From the NCBI GenBank assembly GCA_020024265.1, contig JAHHTW010000004.1:1-64000 (forward strand): a stretch of 64,000 nt of DNA. The letters are read 5' to 3'. Made by a program: the position numbers and the translations under genes. A model generated the notes under the pieces. It did not search any database. It was given only the letters and a program-made list of their open reading frames with translations, and was not told the origin of the DNA. This DNA is from Anaerotignum sp. (GTDB lineage: Bacteria; Bacillota; Clostridia; Lachnospirales; Anaerotignaceae). The number at the start of each line of letters is the position of its first letter. Position 1 is the first letter of the stretch. This document shows positions 44,591-53,986 of this stretch, piece after piece.

Positions 44591-45571
44591 ATGGCAGAAA
44601 ACAAGATTAAAAAAATTGGCGTTTTGACAAGCGGTGGGGATGCACCCGGTATGAATGCAGCCATTCGTGCAGTTGTGCGCACCGCATTGTTCCATGATGT
44701 GGATGTCATTGGAATCCGTAAGGGTTACAATGGCCTTATCAATGGCGAAATCAAAGAAATGCACAGCAAGGATGTTTCCAATGTCATGAATTTGGGCGGT
44801 ACTATATTGCATACCGCACGTTGTCCGGAGATGATGACGGAGGAAGGATTGGATAAGGCGGCGGCGATTTATAAAATCCTCAGCTTGGATGCGCTGGTTG
44901 TCATTGGCGGGGATGGTTCTTTCCGTGGTATGCAATCTCTGGCAGAAAGAGGAGTCAACTGCATCGGGATTCCTGCAACCATTGACTTGGATATGAATAG
45001 TACAGAATATACCATTGGTTTCGATACGGCAGTAAATACGGGTATGGATGCGCTCAATAAGCTCAGAGATACATCCAGCTCACACGAAAGATGCTCTGTG
45101 GTAGAGGTGATGGGCAGAGATGCCGGTTATATTGCTGTGTGGTGTGCTATGGTTGGTGGAGCAGAGGATGTCATGTTCCCTGAGGAAAAGGAGATCATTG
45201 ACAGCAAAAAGGTAATCCAGCAGATTTTAGAAAACAGAAGCATAGGCAAGCGCCATAATTTGATTGTTGTTGCAGAAGGTGTTGGTGGTACACAAAAGCT
45301 GGCACAGGATATTCAAAATATCACAGGGATTCAAACAAGAGCAACCATTTTGGGGCATTTACAGCGTGGCGGAAGCCCGACAGCGGTAGACCGTATGCAT
45401 GCATCCATGATGGGGTATCATGCGGTAAAAGCAATTCTTTCGGGGGAGGAAAATAAAGTAGTTGCTTTCAATGGCGGAAAATACGAGCTATTGGATTTGG
45501 AAAAAGCTATGACAATGGAAAAACATCTGGATCATGAAATCTATGATGTGATTAAAATTTTAGCAATCTAA
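44591..45571 (+). CDS. pfkA: ATP-dependent 6-phosphofructokinase
   Basis: A 326-residue glycolytic kinase converting fructose-6-phosphate to the 1,6-bisphosphate. IGVLTSGGDAPGMNAAIRA opens the protein; GGDGS at 106-110 is the ATP-type (not PPi-type) signature; the catalytic segment is PATIDLD, with both aspartates of TID-x-D kept but Leu in place of the usual Asn. SVVEVMGRDAGYIAVW and ILGHLQRGGSPTAVDR bind substrate. Start ATG 44591 follows GGGAGGAAAGG. It lies between mtrB and pyk, the common dnaE-pfkA-pyk cluster of clostridia with mtrB inserted. Confidence 0.96.
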   Translation: MAENKIKKIGVLTSGGDAPGMNAAIRAVVRTALFHDVDVIGIRKGYNGLINGEIKEMHSKDVSNVMNLGGTILHTARCPEMMTEEGLDKAAAIYKILSLDALVVIGGDGSFRGMQSLAERGVNCIGIPATIDLDMNSTEYTIGFDTAVNTGMDALNKLRDTSSSHERCSVVEVMGRDAGYIAVWCAMVGGAEDVMFPEEKEIIDSKKVIQQILENRSIGKRHNLIVVAEGVGGTQKLAQDIQNITGIQTRATILGHLQRGGSPTAVDRMHASMMGYHAVKAILSGEENKVVAFNGGKYELLDLEKAMTMEKHLDHEIYDVIKILAI

Positions 45572-45608
45572 AAAAGAGCAGCGGATAAAAAAAGAGGAGG
45601 TATATTGG

Positions 45609-47369
45609 ATGCGCAGAACAAAAATCGTTTGCACTTTGGGCCCTGCAACAGATGATATAGAGATGATGAAGGAACTGATCAGAAGTGGATTGGATGCTGC
45701 CAGAGTGAATTTTTCTCATGGAACATATGAATCTCATGGAAAGATCATTCAGAAACTCAAGCAGGCAAGAGAGGAACTGCATGCTCCCATTCCACTGATA
45801 TTGGATACCAAAGGTCCGGAAATCCGTATCAAAACGTTTGAAAATGATAAAATCCGTTTGGAGGAAGGCGACCATTTTATATTGACTACAGAAGATGTAC
45901 AAGGAACACAAGAACGTGTTTCTGTAACATATGAAGATTTGCCGAAAGATTTACAGAGAGGCTCTCGTGTACTGATTGATGATGGCTTAATTGAACTACA
46001 GGTGGAAAGCATACAAGGCTGTGATGTACACTGTGTGGTGATTGCAGGCGGCAGCATAAGCTCTCGTAAGGGCGTAAATTTGCCGGGGATTAAGGTCAAT
46101 TTGCCCTCTTTGACAGAAAAGGATATCGAAGATTTGAAATTTGGCATTGCAAACGGTTTTGATTATATCGCAGCATCCTTTGTACGCTCCGCATCTGATG
46201 TTGTCAAAATTCGCCGTGTATTGGAAGAAAATGGTGGTGAAAGCATTTCTATCATTTCCAAAATTGAAAACCAAGAGGGTGTGGATAACATTGATGCAAT
46301 TTTAGAAGTTTCTGATGGTATTATGGTAGCCAGAGGGGATTTGGGGGTGGAAATTCCGCCAGAAGAAGTACCTCTGGTGCAGAAAGCGTTGATTGCCAAA
46401 GCGAATAAATGTGGCAAACCGGTCATTACCGCAACACAGATGCTTGAAAGCATGGTCAGAAGTCCAAGACCGACAAGAGCAGAAGCCAATGACGTGGCAA
46501 ATGCCATTTTTGACGGCAGTGATGCCATTATGCTTTCCGGAGAAACTGCGATGGGACAGTATCCCTGCGAGGCAGTTGCAACCATGGCTCGTATTGCACA
46601 AAAGGCAGAAAGCAGCATCAATTATGAAAAAAATCTGACCATCAATTTGGAATCTGCACAGACCAATATCACAAATGCCATCAGCTTTGCCGCATGTACA
46701 ACAGCCGCAGAGCTGCAAACAGCATGCGTGACAACCATTACAAAATCCGGCTTTACTGCAAGAATGATTTCCAAGCATAGACCGGTTTGCCCGATTGTTG
46801 CCGGCGCAACATCAGAACGGGTATGGCGTCAGCTCAATTTGATTTGGGGCTGCTGCCCGGTATTGCATAAAGGCACATTGCCACATAGCGAAATCTTTGA
46901 TACAGCAATGAAAATTGCACAAAGAAGCGGTATTGTGAAAAATGGTGATACCATTGTTATGGCACTGGGTATGCCTGTTGATGTCAGTGGCTCAACCAAT
47001 ACATTGCGTGTCGATATTGTAGGCGATGTTTTGGTCAAAGGCATTGGTATTGGTACAAAGAAGGTAAGCGGTACTGCCAGAGTGGTAAAGGTACGGGATG
47101 AGATGGAGCAGAATTTTAAGAAAGGTGATATTTTGGTGGCAACGGCAACAGACAATGATTTGATGCCGTATCTGCAAAAAGCTGCCGGTGTCATTGTAGG
47201 CCCCATGTCGTATTCTGAAAATTGTCATGCAGAAATTGTATGTAGAGCATTGGATATTCCTGTGATCATTTGCAATGCAAAGGTGATTGATTTTATTCCG
47301 GACGATGCACTGCTCACCATAGATGCAGAAAAAGGATTTGTATATTCCGGTATTCCGGAACAAAAGTAA
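45609..47369 (+). CDS. pyk: Pyruvate kinase with C-terminal PEP-utiliser-like domain
   Basis: A 586-residue pyruvate kinase, making pyruvate and ATP from PEP. The barrel has RRTKIVCTLGPATDD, AARVNFSHGTYESHG, SIISKIENQEGVDNIDAIL and MVARGDLGVEIP, with ATQMLESMVRSPRPTRAEAN. The effector domain follows to about 470. An extra domain of about 110 residues (IGIGTKKVSGTARVVKV, VGPMSYSENCHAEIVCRALD) resembles the phosphohistidine domain of PEP-utilising enzymes, as in Bacillus/Geobacillus Pyk. SD AGAGGAGG. 37 bp after pfkA. Confidence 0.96.
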   Translation: MRRTKIVCTLGPATDDIEMMKELIRSGLDAARVNFSHGTYESHGKIIQKLKQAREELHAPIPLILDTKGPEIRIKTFENDKIRLEEGDHFILTTEDVQGTQERVSVTYEDLPKDLQRGSRVLIDDGLIELQVESIQGCDVHCVVIAGGSISSRKGVNLPGIKVNLPSLTEKDIEDLKFGIANGFDYIAASFVRSASDVVKIRRVLEENGGESISIISKIENQEGVDNIDAILEVSDGIMVARGDLGVEIPPEEVPLVQKALIAKANKCGKPVITATQMLESMVRSPRPTRAEANDVANAIFDGSDAIMLSGETAMGQYPCEAVATMARIAQKAESSINYEKNLTINLESAQTNITNAISFAACTTAAELQTACVTTITKSGFTARMISKHRPVCPIVAGATSERVWRQLNLIWGCCPVLHKGTLPHSEIFDTAMKIAQRSGIVKNGDTIVMALGMPVDVSGSTNTLRVDIVGDVLVKGIGIGTKKVSGTARVVKVRDEMEQNFKKGDILVATATDNDLMPYLQKAAGVIVGPMSYSENCHAEIVCRALDIPVIICNAKVIDFIPDDALLTIDAEKGFVYSGIPEQK

Positions 47370-47378
47370 TATATACGC

Positions 47379-47417
47379 AAAAGCCTTTGCAAAATGCAAA
47401 TTTGCAGAGGCTTTTTG
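47379..47417 (+). terminator. pyk terminator
   Basis: AAAAGCCTTTGCAAA (47379-47393) pairs with TTTGCAGAGGCTTTT (47401-47415). Confidence 0.85.
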
Positions 47418-47452
47418 GACAGAGATCACAGGGTAAAGGCAGGTGAGACAGC

Positions 47453-49324
47453 ATGTTTGACATCGCACAAGAGTTGAAAAATCTTCCACAGAAGCCCGGT
47501 GTTTATTTGATGAAAAACAAAGATGGTGAAATCATATATGTAGGCAAAGCCGTGAATTTACGCAATCGTGTGCGACAGTATTTCCAAAACAGCCGCAACC
47601 AAAATCCCAAAACCCGTACCATGGTGCCACACATTGCAGAATTTGAATATATTGTGACAGATTCTGAAATGGAAGCCTTGCTTTTGGAATGTACCCTCAT
47701 CAAAGAACATCAACCGCATTACAATATTTTGCTCAAGGATGATAAGACATATCCCTATATCAAAGTGACGGTGCAGGAGGATTTTCCACGTATATTCATC
47801 ACACGCAGACGAGAGAAGGATAAGGCGAAATATTATGGTCCCTTTACAGATGTTTTGGCAATGAAGGAAACCGTGGAGCTGTTGCACAAACTCTTTCCGA
47901 TCCGCAAGTGCAAAAAAAATCTTCCGAAGGAAATTGGAAAAGAACGCCCATGTCTGAATTATCACATTGGACAATGCCTTGCCCCGTGCAGCGGCAATGT
48001 TGCAAAGGACGTATATGCTGTCTATGTACGGGATGCCATGGATTTTTTGGAAGGACGGCACGATACCATTTCCAAGCGTATGCAAGCAGAGATGCAGGAA
48101 GCGGCAGAAAATCTGGAGTATGAAAAAGCAGCCGCACTGCGGGATAAAATCATGGCGTTGCGCAGTGTATCGCAAAAACAGAAAATGGACAATATGTCTT
48201 TGCAAGAAGCAGATGTCATTGCATTTGTGCGTGCTTTTTCAGAATGTTTGGTGCAGGTATTCTTTATTCGCAATGGCAGAATGACAGGACGAGAAAACTA
48301 TACGATGATGATACCAAAGGAGCAGAGCCGCAGTGAAGTGATGACAGCCTTTGTTACACAGTTTTACAGCGGTACGGCATATGTACCAAAGGAAATTATA
48401 TTACAGGAACCTCTGACAGAAGAAGAACAACCCCTGTTGGAGCATTATCTGGCAAATCGAAGAGGGAGCAAGGTGGCTGTAACCGTACCCGTGAAGGGGG
48501 AAAAGCAAAAGCTGGTAGAGCTTGCCTACAAAAATGTATCACTGGTTTTTGCACAGTTTGGTGAAAAAATGAAACGGGAAGAGCAGCGGACAAAGGGTGC
48601 CATACGACAGATACAAGAAACACTGGGCTTGCACAATCCTCTGCATCGTGTAGAGGCATATGATATTTCCAATACACAAGGTTTTGCATCGGTTGGCTCT
48701 ATGGTTGTATTTGAAGATGGACAGCCCAGACGCAGTGATTACCGCAAATTTAGAATCAAAACTGTGGTGGGCGCAAATGACTTTGCATCCATGCAGGAAG
48801 TGATTACACGCAGGCTCAATCATGCGGTCAAAGAAAAGGCAGAGGGCAAAACAAGCAGTTTTACACGTCTGCCGGATTTGATTTTGATGGATGGTGGAAA
48901 GACACAGGTACATGCCACAGAAGAAATTTTGATGCAATTTGGCATAGACATTCCGGTTTGCGGTATGGTAAAGGATGATCGGCATCGTACCAGAGGATTG
49001 TATTTTCAAGGGCAGGAGGTTCCTATGCCTTTCACAAGTGAAGGCTTTCGTCTGGTTACAAGAATACAGGATGAGGTACACCGCTTTGCCATTCATTACC
49101 ATAGGCGGTTGCATGAAAAGCAATCTTTCCATTCGGTACTGGATGAAATCAAGGGGATTGGCGCAGTGCGCAGAAAGGCGTTGATGAGCCATTTTGGCTC
49201 TGTTGCGCAAATTGCAAAGGCGGAGGTTGGAGAGCTTTTGGAAGTAGAAGGTATGACCATTCCATCAGCAGAAGCGGTGTATGCATTTTTTCGTGGGACA
49301 GAACGTGCAACAGTGGATCAGTAA
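47453..49324 (+). CDS. uvrC: Excinuclease ABC subunit C
   Basis: A 623-residue nucleotide-excision-repair nuclease that makes both incisions around lesions. The GIY-YIG domain is at about 14-95 (PGVYLMKNKDGEIIYVGKAV), the UVR helix pair at about 205-240 (AENLEYEKAAALRDKIMALR), the RNase H-like 3' domain includes RVEAYDISNTQGFASVGSMV and LILMDGGKTQVH, and HhH repeats close the protein (IKGIGAVRRKALMSHFGSV). SD AAAGGCAGGTGA. No LexA box is evident upstream. Starts a conserved run into hprK-murB-rapZ-whiA. Confidence 0.97.
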   Translation: MFDIAQELKNLPQKPGVYLMKNKDGEIIYVGKAVNLRNRVRQYFQNSRNQNPKTRTMVPHIAEFEYIVTDSEMEALLLECTLIKEHQPHYNILLKDDKTYPYIKVTVQEDFPRIFITRRREKDKAKYYGPFTDVLAMKETVELLHKLFPIRKCKKNLPKEIGKERPCLNYHIGQCLAPCSGNVAKDVYAVYVRDAMDFLEGRHDTISKRMQAEMQEAAENLEYEKAAALRDKIMALRSVSQKQKMDNMSLQEADVIAFVRAFSECLVQVFFIRNGRMTGRENYTMMIPKEQSRSEVMTAFVTQFYSGTAYVPKEIILQEPLTEEEQPLLEHYLANRRGSKVAVTVPVKGEKQKLVELAYKNVSLVFAQFGEKMKREEQRTKGAIRQIQETLGLHNPLHRVEAYDISNTQGFASVGSMVVFEDGQPRRSDYRKFRIKTVVGANDFASMQEVITRRLNHAVKEKAEGKTSSFTRLPDLILMDGGKTQVHATEEILMQFGIDIPVCGMVKDDRHRTRGLYFQGQEVPMPFTSEGFRLVTRIQDEVHRFAIHYHRRLHEKQSFHSVLDEIKGIGAVRRKALMSHFGSVAQIAKAEVGELLEVEGMTIPSAEAVYAFFRGTERATVDQ

Positions 49325-49341
49325 GAGAGGAGATGCGTAAG

Positions 49342-50268
49342 ATGTATTCAGCATCCATTCAAAAATTTCTGGATCATTTTGAATTAGAGAATATATTGCC
49401 GGAAATTGATATTTCCGGACGTGTAATTACCCGTAAAGAGGTCAACCGACCGGGTTTGCAGTTGACCGGATTTTATGAAAGATTTGACAATGATCGTGTA
49501 CAGCTGATTGGTCGTGTAGAACACAGTTATCTTTTGACATTGAATGATGATCAAAGAAAACAGGCGATTTGCCATTTGTTTGAACACCATATTCCATGCC
49601 TGATTATTTGTAAAAATCTGGAGGTTTTTCCGGAAATGCTGCACTATGGCAGAAAATATGGTGTGCCGATTTTTCGTACAGCAGAAACCACCACCAGCTT
49701 TGTTGCGGCGCTGATTGCGTGGCTGCATACAGAGCTTGCAGAGCGTGAAACCATACATGGTGTATTGCTGGATATTTATGGCGAAGGCGTCCTTTTGATT
49801 GGGGACAGCGGAATCGGAAAAAGCGAAACGGCACTGGAACTGATTAAAAGAGGACACCGTTTGATTGCCGATGATGCGGTAGAAATCAAAAAGATTGCAG
49901 ACCGTACATTGGTTGGTACTTGCCCGGAGCTGATTCGTTATCTCATCGAAGTGCGTGGCATTGGTATATTGAATGTCAAAGAACTCTTTGGCGTTGGTGC
50001 AGTCCGTGAAAAAAAATCCATTGATTTTGTTTTGCGGTTGGAAATGTGGGATGGTAAGACAGGGACATACGACCGATTGGGATTGGACGAGGAATATATT
50101 GAGATTTTGGGGAATAAAGTACTTTGTAATCGTATTCCGCTGCGTCCCGGCAGAAATGTGGCTGTGATTTGTGAATCGGCAGCGATTACAAATCGTCAAA
50201 AAAAGATGGGAACCAATACCGCAAAGGAGCTGGAAGCACGTATGATGCGTCAGGTTCACAATGGGTAA
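49342..50268 (+). CDS. hprK: HPr kinase/phosphorylase
   Basis: A 308-residue bifunctional enzyme that phosphorylates HPr or Crh at the regulatory serine when fructose-1,6-bisphosphate is high, controlling CcpA-type catabolite repression. The Walker A GDSGIGKSETALELI is at about 154-168; the signature region VRGIGILNVKELFGVGAV and DRLGLDEEYIEILGNKV follow. ATG 49342 has AGGAG 9 nt upstream; ATG 49333 directly abuts that SD. A likely target, the Crh-like protein at 53224, is encoded in the same cluster. Confidence 0.96.
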   Translation: MYSASIQKFLDHFELENILPEIDISGRVITRKEVNRPGLQLTGFYERFDNDRVQLIGRVEHSYLLTLNDDQRKQAICHLFEHHIPCLIICKNLEVFPEMLHYGRKYGVPIFRTAETTTSFVAALIAWLHTELAERETIHGVLLDIYGEGVLLIGDSGIGKSETALELIKRGHRLIADDAVEIKKIADRTLVGTCPELIRYLIEVRGIGILNVKELFGVGAVREKKSIDFVLRLEMWDGKTGTYDRLGLDEEYIEILGNKVLCNRIPLRPGRNVAVICESAAITNRQKKMGTNTAKELEARMMRQVHNG

Positions 50269-50287
50269 AAGACAGGAGGTACATGCT

Positions 50288-51205
50288 ATGGAAGGAATCA
50301 AAGAACAGTTGCAGCAAATACTTGGCACAGACGCCGTTTTATGCAACGAAAGCATGGAAAAACATACCACATTTCAAACAGGCGGTACAGCGGATTTCTT
50401 TCTGATGCCACAGACTGCACAGCAGATACAGGAGAGTATCCGCTTGTTGCGCAGAGAGAATATTCCATATCTGGTGGTGGGTAATGGAAGCAATTTATTG
50501 GTATCCGATGCGGGAATTCGTGGAGCGGTGATACAGCTGGGAAGCCGTATGCAGCAAATTTCAATTACAGATGATACCATGTATATACAATGTGGTGCAT
50601 TGTTGAGTATGGCAGCTGCAAAAGCGGCAGAAGCAGGCTTGGATGGCTTGGTTTTTGCCTCCGGTATTCCGGGAACATTTGGCGGCGCTGTTGTGATGAA
50701 TGCGGGTGCCTATGGCGGAGAAATGAAGGATGTACTCATAAGTGTAGAAGTGCTTACCAAGGATTTGGAAGTGAAAACCATACCGACAGAAGATTTGCAG
50801 CTATCCTATCGTCATAGCATGGTAGCAGAAAAAGAGTATATTGTTCTGGGAGGCAGTATTGCGTTGCAGAAAGGCGAAGCTGACAAAATCAAAGCATCTA
50901 TGACGGAATTGGCACAGCAAAGAAGGGAAAAACAACCCCTGCAATATCCAAGTGCCGGCAGTACGTTCAAACGTCCCAAGGGATATTTTGCAGGAAAGCT
51001 CATCAGTGATGCAGGGCTGAAGGGTAAGACCATTGGCGGTGCGCAGGTATCGGAAAAGCATGCGGGCTTTATCATCAATATCGGCGGTGCAACCACAAAT
51101 GATATTTTGGATTTGATCGCTTTTTGTCAAAAAACAGTGATGGAGCAATTTGGAGTTATGCTGGAAACGGAAGTAAAATTTGTAGGGGAAATCAGCAGAA
51201 AATAA
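50288..51205 (+). CDS. murB: UDP-N-acetylenolpyruvoylglucosamine reductase (type IIa/b MurB)
   Basis: A 305-residue flavoenzyme that reduces enolpyruvyl-UDP-GlcNAc to UDP-MurNAc in wall precursor synthesis. FAD-binding parts are HTTFQTGGTADFFLMPQT, YLVVGNGSNLLVSDAGIRG and ASGIPGTFGGAVVMNAGAYG; the proton donor serine is in QYPSAGSTFKRPKGYFAGKL, and AGFIINIGGATTNDILDLI is near the end. ATG 50288 follows AGGAGG. Lies 19 bp after hprK within one operon. Confidence 0.96.
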   Translation: MEGIKEQLQQILGTDAVLCNESMEKHTTFQTGGTADFFLMPQTAQQIQESIRLLRRENIPYLVVGNGSNLLVSDAGIRGAVIQLGSRMQQISITDDTMYIQCGALLSMAAAKAAEAGLDGLVFASGIPGTFGGAVVMNAGAYGGEMKDVLISVEVLTKDLEVKTIPTEDLQLSYRHSMVAEKEYIVLGGSIALQKGEADKIKASMTELAQQRREKQPLQYPSAGSTFKRPKGYFAGKLISDAGLKGKTIGGAQVSEKHAGFIINIGGATTNDILDLIAFCQKTVMEQFGVMLETEVKFVGEISRK

Positions 51206-51232
51206 CGTGTGTCAAAAGAGAGGTGGTACAAT

Positions 51233-52105
51233 ATGCGGTTTGTCATTGTAACAGGAATGTCTGGGGCAGGGAAGTCCTCTGCACTCAAATTTTTAGAAGA
51301 CATCAATTATTTTTGCGTAGATAATATGCCGCCGGCACTTTTGCCAAAGCTCGCAGAGCTTTGCTATGACCAAGACGGTTCTATTGAACGTGTTGCTATG
51401 GGGATTGATATTCGTGGAGGAAAGCTGTTTGAGGACTTGTTTTCTGTATTGTTAAATCTACAAGAAAATGGCTATGATTACGAAATACTGTTTTTGGATG
51501 CTGCTGACCGTGTATTGATTCAACGATATAAGGAAACCAGACGCAGCCATCCTCTGTCTCGCCATGGTTCCATAGAGGAAGGGATTTTTAAGGAAAGAGA
51601 AATGCTCAAGGAAGTCAAGGAAAAGGCAACTTATATCATTGATACCAGCAATGTACTGACAAGAGAGCTGAAAGAACAAATCAATCGTATTTTCTTAGAT
51701 GACGAAAAATTTGAAAATCTTGTCATTACGGTGGATTCCTTTGGTTTCAAATATGGGATTCCACCGGATAGCGATTTGGTATTTGATGTGCGGTTTCTGC
51801 CAAACCCGTACTATATTCCGGAGCTGAGAGAGCTTTCGGGCAATGATAGCCCTGTCAGCGATTATGTGATGCAGTTTCCGGAAAGCAGGCTGTTTTTGGA
51901 CAAGCTGGTGGATATGGTAGAGTTTTTGATCCCGCATTATATCAAAGAAGGGAAGACAAGCCTTGTGATCAGTATTGGCTGTACGGGAGGCAAGCATCGT
52001 TCCGTGACATTGGCCAATGCGCTTTTTACCGCATTGAGCAGAGAAGCACATACGGTATTGCTCAAACATAATGATATTGAAAAGGATGCAAAACGCAAGG
52101 GATAA
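51233..52105 (+). CDS. rapZ: RapZ/YvcJ nucleotide-binding protein
   Basis: A 290-residue protein of the RapZ (YvcJ) family: Walker [13 protein letters not shown] at 7-18, Walker-B-like region with [15 protein letters not shown], and the C-terminal domain [18 protein letters not shown]. In E. coli RapZ is an RNase E adaptor for glmS sRNAs; in Bacillus YvcJ is a GTPase/ATPase without a settled role. ATG 51233 follows GAGAGGTGG. In Bacillus yvcK lies between this gene and whiA; here only a 150-bp gap is found, so yvcK is absent from the cluster. Confidence 0.95.
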   Translation: MRFVIVTGMSGAGKSSALKFLEDINYFCVDNMPPALLPKLAELCYDQDGSIERVAMGIDIRGGKLFEDLFSVLLNLQENGYDYEILFLDAADRVLIQRYKETRRSHPLSRHGSIEEGIFKEREMLKEVKEKATYIIDTSNVLTRELKEQINRIFLDDEKFENLVITVDSFGFKYGIPPDSDLVFDVRFLPNPYYIPELRELSGNDSPVSDYVMQFPESRLFLDKLVDMVEFLIPHYIKEGKTSLVISIGCTGGKHRSVTLANALFTALSREAHTVLLKHNDIEKDAKRKG

Positions 52106-52255
52106 GCCAATATCAGAAAGATTGTTTACGCTGCTTGGTCGGCATACAGTTCGGGATATGGGTTTGTATTTTTGCCCTATTTATATGATGTTATTGCATG
52201 AATTATTTGATAAAGAATGGATTCTGTATGAAAACATTACGAATGGAGAAAAACC

Positions 52256-53227
52256 ATGTGTGAGAATATAAATTTGTCATTTTCCCATAAGGTCAAAGAC
52301 GAGTTGTCAGTGCAATTTGGGAATGCACGCCATTGCAAACTTGCAGAAATTGCTGCTTTGGTGAATATGTGTGGAGAGATTTGCATTTTTGGAGAAAAAA
52401 TTTGTCTAAAAATTCAGAGTGACAATTTTTTGCTAATAAAAAAGTGCTTTACATTATTAGAAAATACTTTTAATATGAAACAAGATATATCCGTACGTAC
52501 CAGCAGTAAGAAACGCCGTAGTTACATGATTTGGCTTCGTCATACGGAGGATGTCATGAGGGTATTGATGGCTACGGGAGTTTTACGCACAAAAGACGGC
52601 AGGAAGTGTTTGCAAAATACGATATCACCTATGGTGACAAGTAAGGTCTGTTGTAAGCGTTCTTATTTGAGAGGCGCATTTTTGGCAGTGGGTTCCATCA
52701 ATGATCCGAATAAGAATTATCATCTGGAATTTGTACTTACAGATGACAAACAGGCAGTGCAGCTGATGGATATGATTCGCTCATTTGAATTGGATGCCAA
52801 AATGGTGGCACGTAAAGAGCATTATGTGGTATATCTGAAAGAAGGCGAGCAGATTGTTGATCTTCTGAATGTGATGCAGGCACATATGGCATTGATGGAA
52901 CTGGAAAATATCCGCATTGTCAAGGAAATGCGCAATGATATCAATCGAAAGGTCAACTGCGAAACAGCCAATATAAACAAAGTTGTCGGTGCCGCTGTAA
53001 AGCAGCTTGAGGATATTACATACATTCAACAAAATATGGGGCTGGAGAAGCTTTCACCGCAATTACGAGAGCTCGCTGAGGTTCGGCTCAAATATCCGGA
53101 TAAGAGTCTGAAGGAATTGGGTGCGTATTTATCACAGCAGGTAGGCAAATCTGGTGTAAATCACAGACTGCGAAAAATCAGTGGTATTGCAGAAATGTTG
53201 AGAGAGGGTAAAGGTGAAATACAATGA
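52256..53227 (+). CDS. whiA: DNA-binding protein WhiA
   Basis: A 323-residue regulator with an N-terminal degenerate LAGLIDADG homing-endonuclease-like fold (about 1-210: FSHKVKDELSVQFGNARHCK, KRSYLRGAFLAVGSINDPNK, YHLEFVL) and a C-terminal helix-turn-helix (LRELAEVRLKYPDKSLKELG, SKSGVNHRLRKIS-like stretch). It governs sporulation septation in Streptomyces and division and chromosome segregation in Bacillus. ATG 52256 has GGAG upstream. Its stop overlaps the start of the HPr-like gene (ATGA). Confidence 0.95.
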   Translation: MCENINLSFSHKVKDELSVQFGNARHCKLAEIAALVNMCGEICIFGEKICLKIQSDNFLLIKKCFTLLENTFNMKQDISVRTSSKKRRSYMIWLRHTEDVMRVLMATGVLRTKDGRKCLQNTISPMVTSKVCCKRSYLRGAFLAVGSINDPNKNYHLEFVLTDDKQAVQLMDMIRSFELDAKMVARKEHYVVYLKEGEQIVDLLNVMQAHMALMELENIRIVKEMRNDINRKVNCETANINKVVGAAVKQLEDITYIQQNMGLEKLSPQLRELAEVRLKYPDKSLKELGAYLSQQVGKSGVNHRLRKISGIAEMLREGKGEIQ

Positions 53228-53466
53228 CACAGAAAACAGTTACAATCAAAACTTCATTGGACGCAAGACAGGCAGCTTTCTTTGTGCAGACAGCCGGTAA
53301 GTTCCAAAGCGATATTCGCATTGCAATTGAAGAAAAGAAGGTCAATGCAAAAAGTATTATGGGTACCATTGCACTTGGCATGAGAGAGGGGCAGTGTGTG
53401 AATATTTCTGCTGATGGTGCAGATGAAGTAGAAGCAGTAGAGGAACTGGCAGCCGTATTGGCATAA
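53224..53466 (+). CDS. Crh-like HPr paralogue lacking the PEP-phosphorylated histidine
   Basis: An 80-residue HPr-fold protein. The catalytic site L-H-A-R-P of HPr reads L-D-A-R-Q here, so the active histidine is Asp13 and EI/PEP phosphorylation is excluded. The regulatory serine is kept: Ser44 in VNAKSIMGTIALGM. Bacillus Crh has Gln at that first site and the same VNAKSIMG. I infer a signalling protein phosphorylated by HprK (encoded 3 kb upstream) that serves as CcpA or enzyme effector rather than as sugar phosphocarrier. Coupled to whiA by a 4-bp overlap. Confidence 0.88.
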   Translation: MTQKTVTIKTSLDARQAAFFVQTAGKFQSDIRIAIEEKKVNAKSIMGTIALGMREGQCVNISADGADEVEAVEELAAVLA

Positions 53467-53599
53467 GCAGGAAAGTCAACCGCAATTATTTCTTTATCAA
53501 ACAGACGGCAGACCGTTGCTTTTTATTGCACAAGTGTCGTTTGACGTATCAAATTTATATTTTATTACTGTATTTTTACAAAAGAAACACGAATTTTTC

Positions 53600-53651
53600 C
53601 GGCAGCATCTGTGAAAGAGCGATATGCTTTTTGATAGATGCTGCTTTTTTT
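53600..53651 (+). terminator. Terminator of the uvrC-to-crh cluster
   Basis: CGGCAGCATCT and AGATGCTGC form the outer stem, AAAGAGC and GCTTTTT an inner one, then seven T's. Confidence 0.8.
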
Positions 53652-53923
53652 GGCTTGTATTTTGATGCAAGATGTGTTATGCTAAAAAACAGCGGTTTTC
53701 CGTATCAGACGTTTAAGAGGTATGAAACAATGGCTTCCATTCTGAAAATAAACATTTTGGATATGGTATCTTGAAAAAGAGAGGCAGCATAATCTGAATT
53801 TATGCGTAACATCTGATTTGTATATAGAATCAGGAGTTTGGTTTTGAAGATTTTATAAAAACGAAATTTCCAAAACATAGATCGTCTGAAACAGACAATT
53901 TGTCGTATGCTACATATGATTTT

Positions 53924-53979
53924 GAGATGTTCCTGCGAAGGACGTTTGTCCCACCATCTCACAAATAAAAAACAGGAGG
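53924..53979 (+). promoter_or_regulatory. preQ1-type pseudoknot riboswitch candidate
   Basis: Directly upstream of queT. P1 is GAGATG (53924-53929) with CATCTC (53955-53960). The loop opens TTC-CTG-C, and CCTG/TCCTG (53931-53935) can pair with CAGGA (53973-53977), part of the SD, across an A-rich tail AAATAAAAAA. This is the class-I preQ1 topology (P1, TTC, P2, C, A-rich L3, P2 overlapping the SD). An extra small hairpin GGAC-GTTT-GTCC sits in L2, which is unusual. Ligand binding would hide the SD and reduce queT translation. I see no good -35/-10 nearby; TATGAT at 53915-53920 is possible. Confidence 0.6.
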
Positions 53980-53986
53980 TTCTTTT

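Noticed and set aside
52106..52255. Short open frame (66 codons from 52071) between rapZ and whiA, in the place of yvcK
   Set aside because: It overlaps both genes, has no SD and no resemblance to YvcK; treated as chance.
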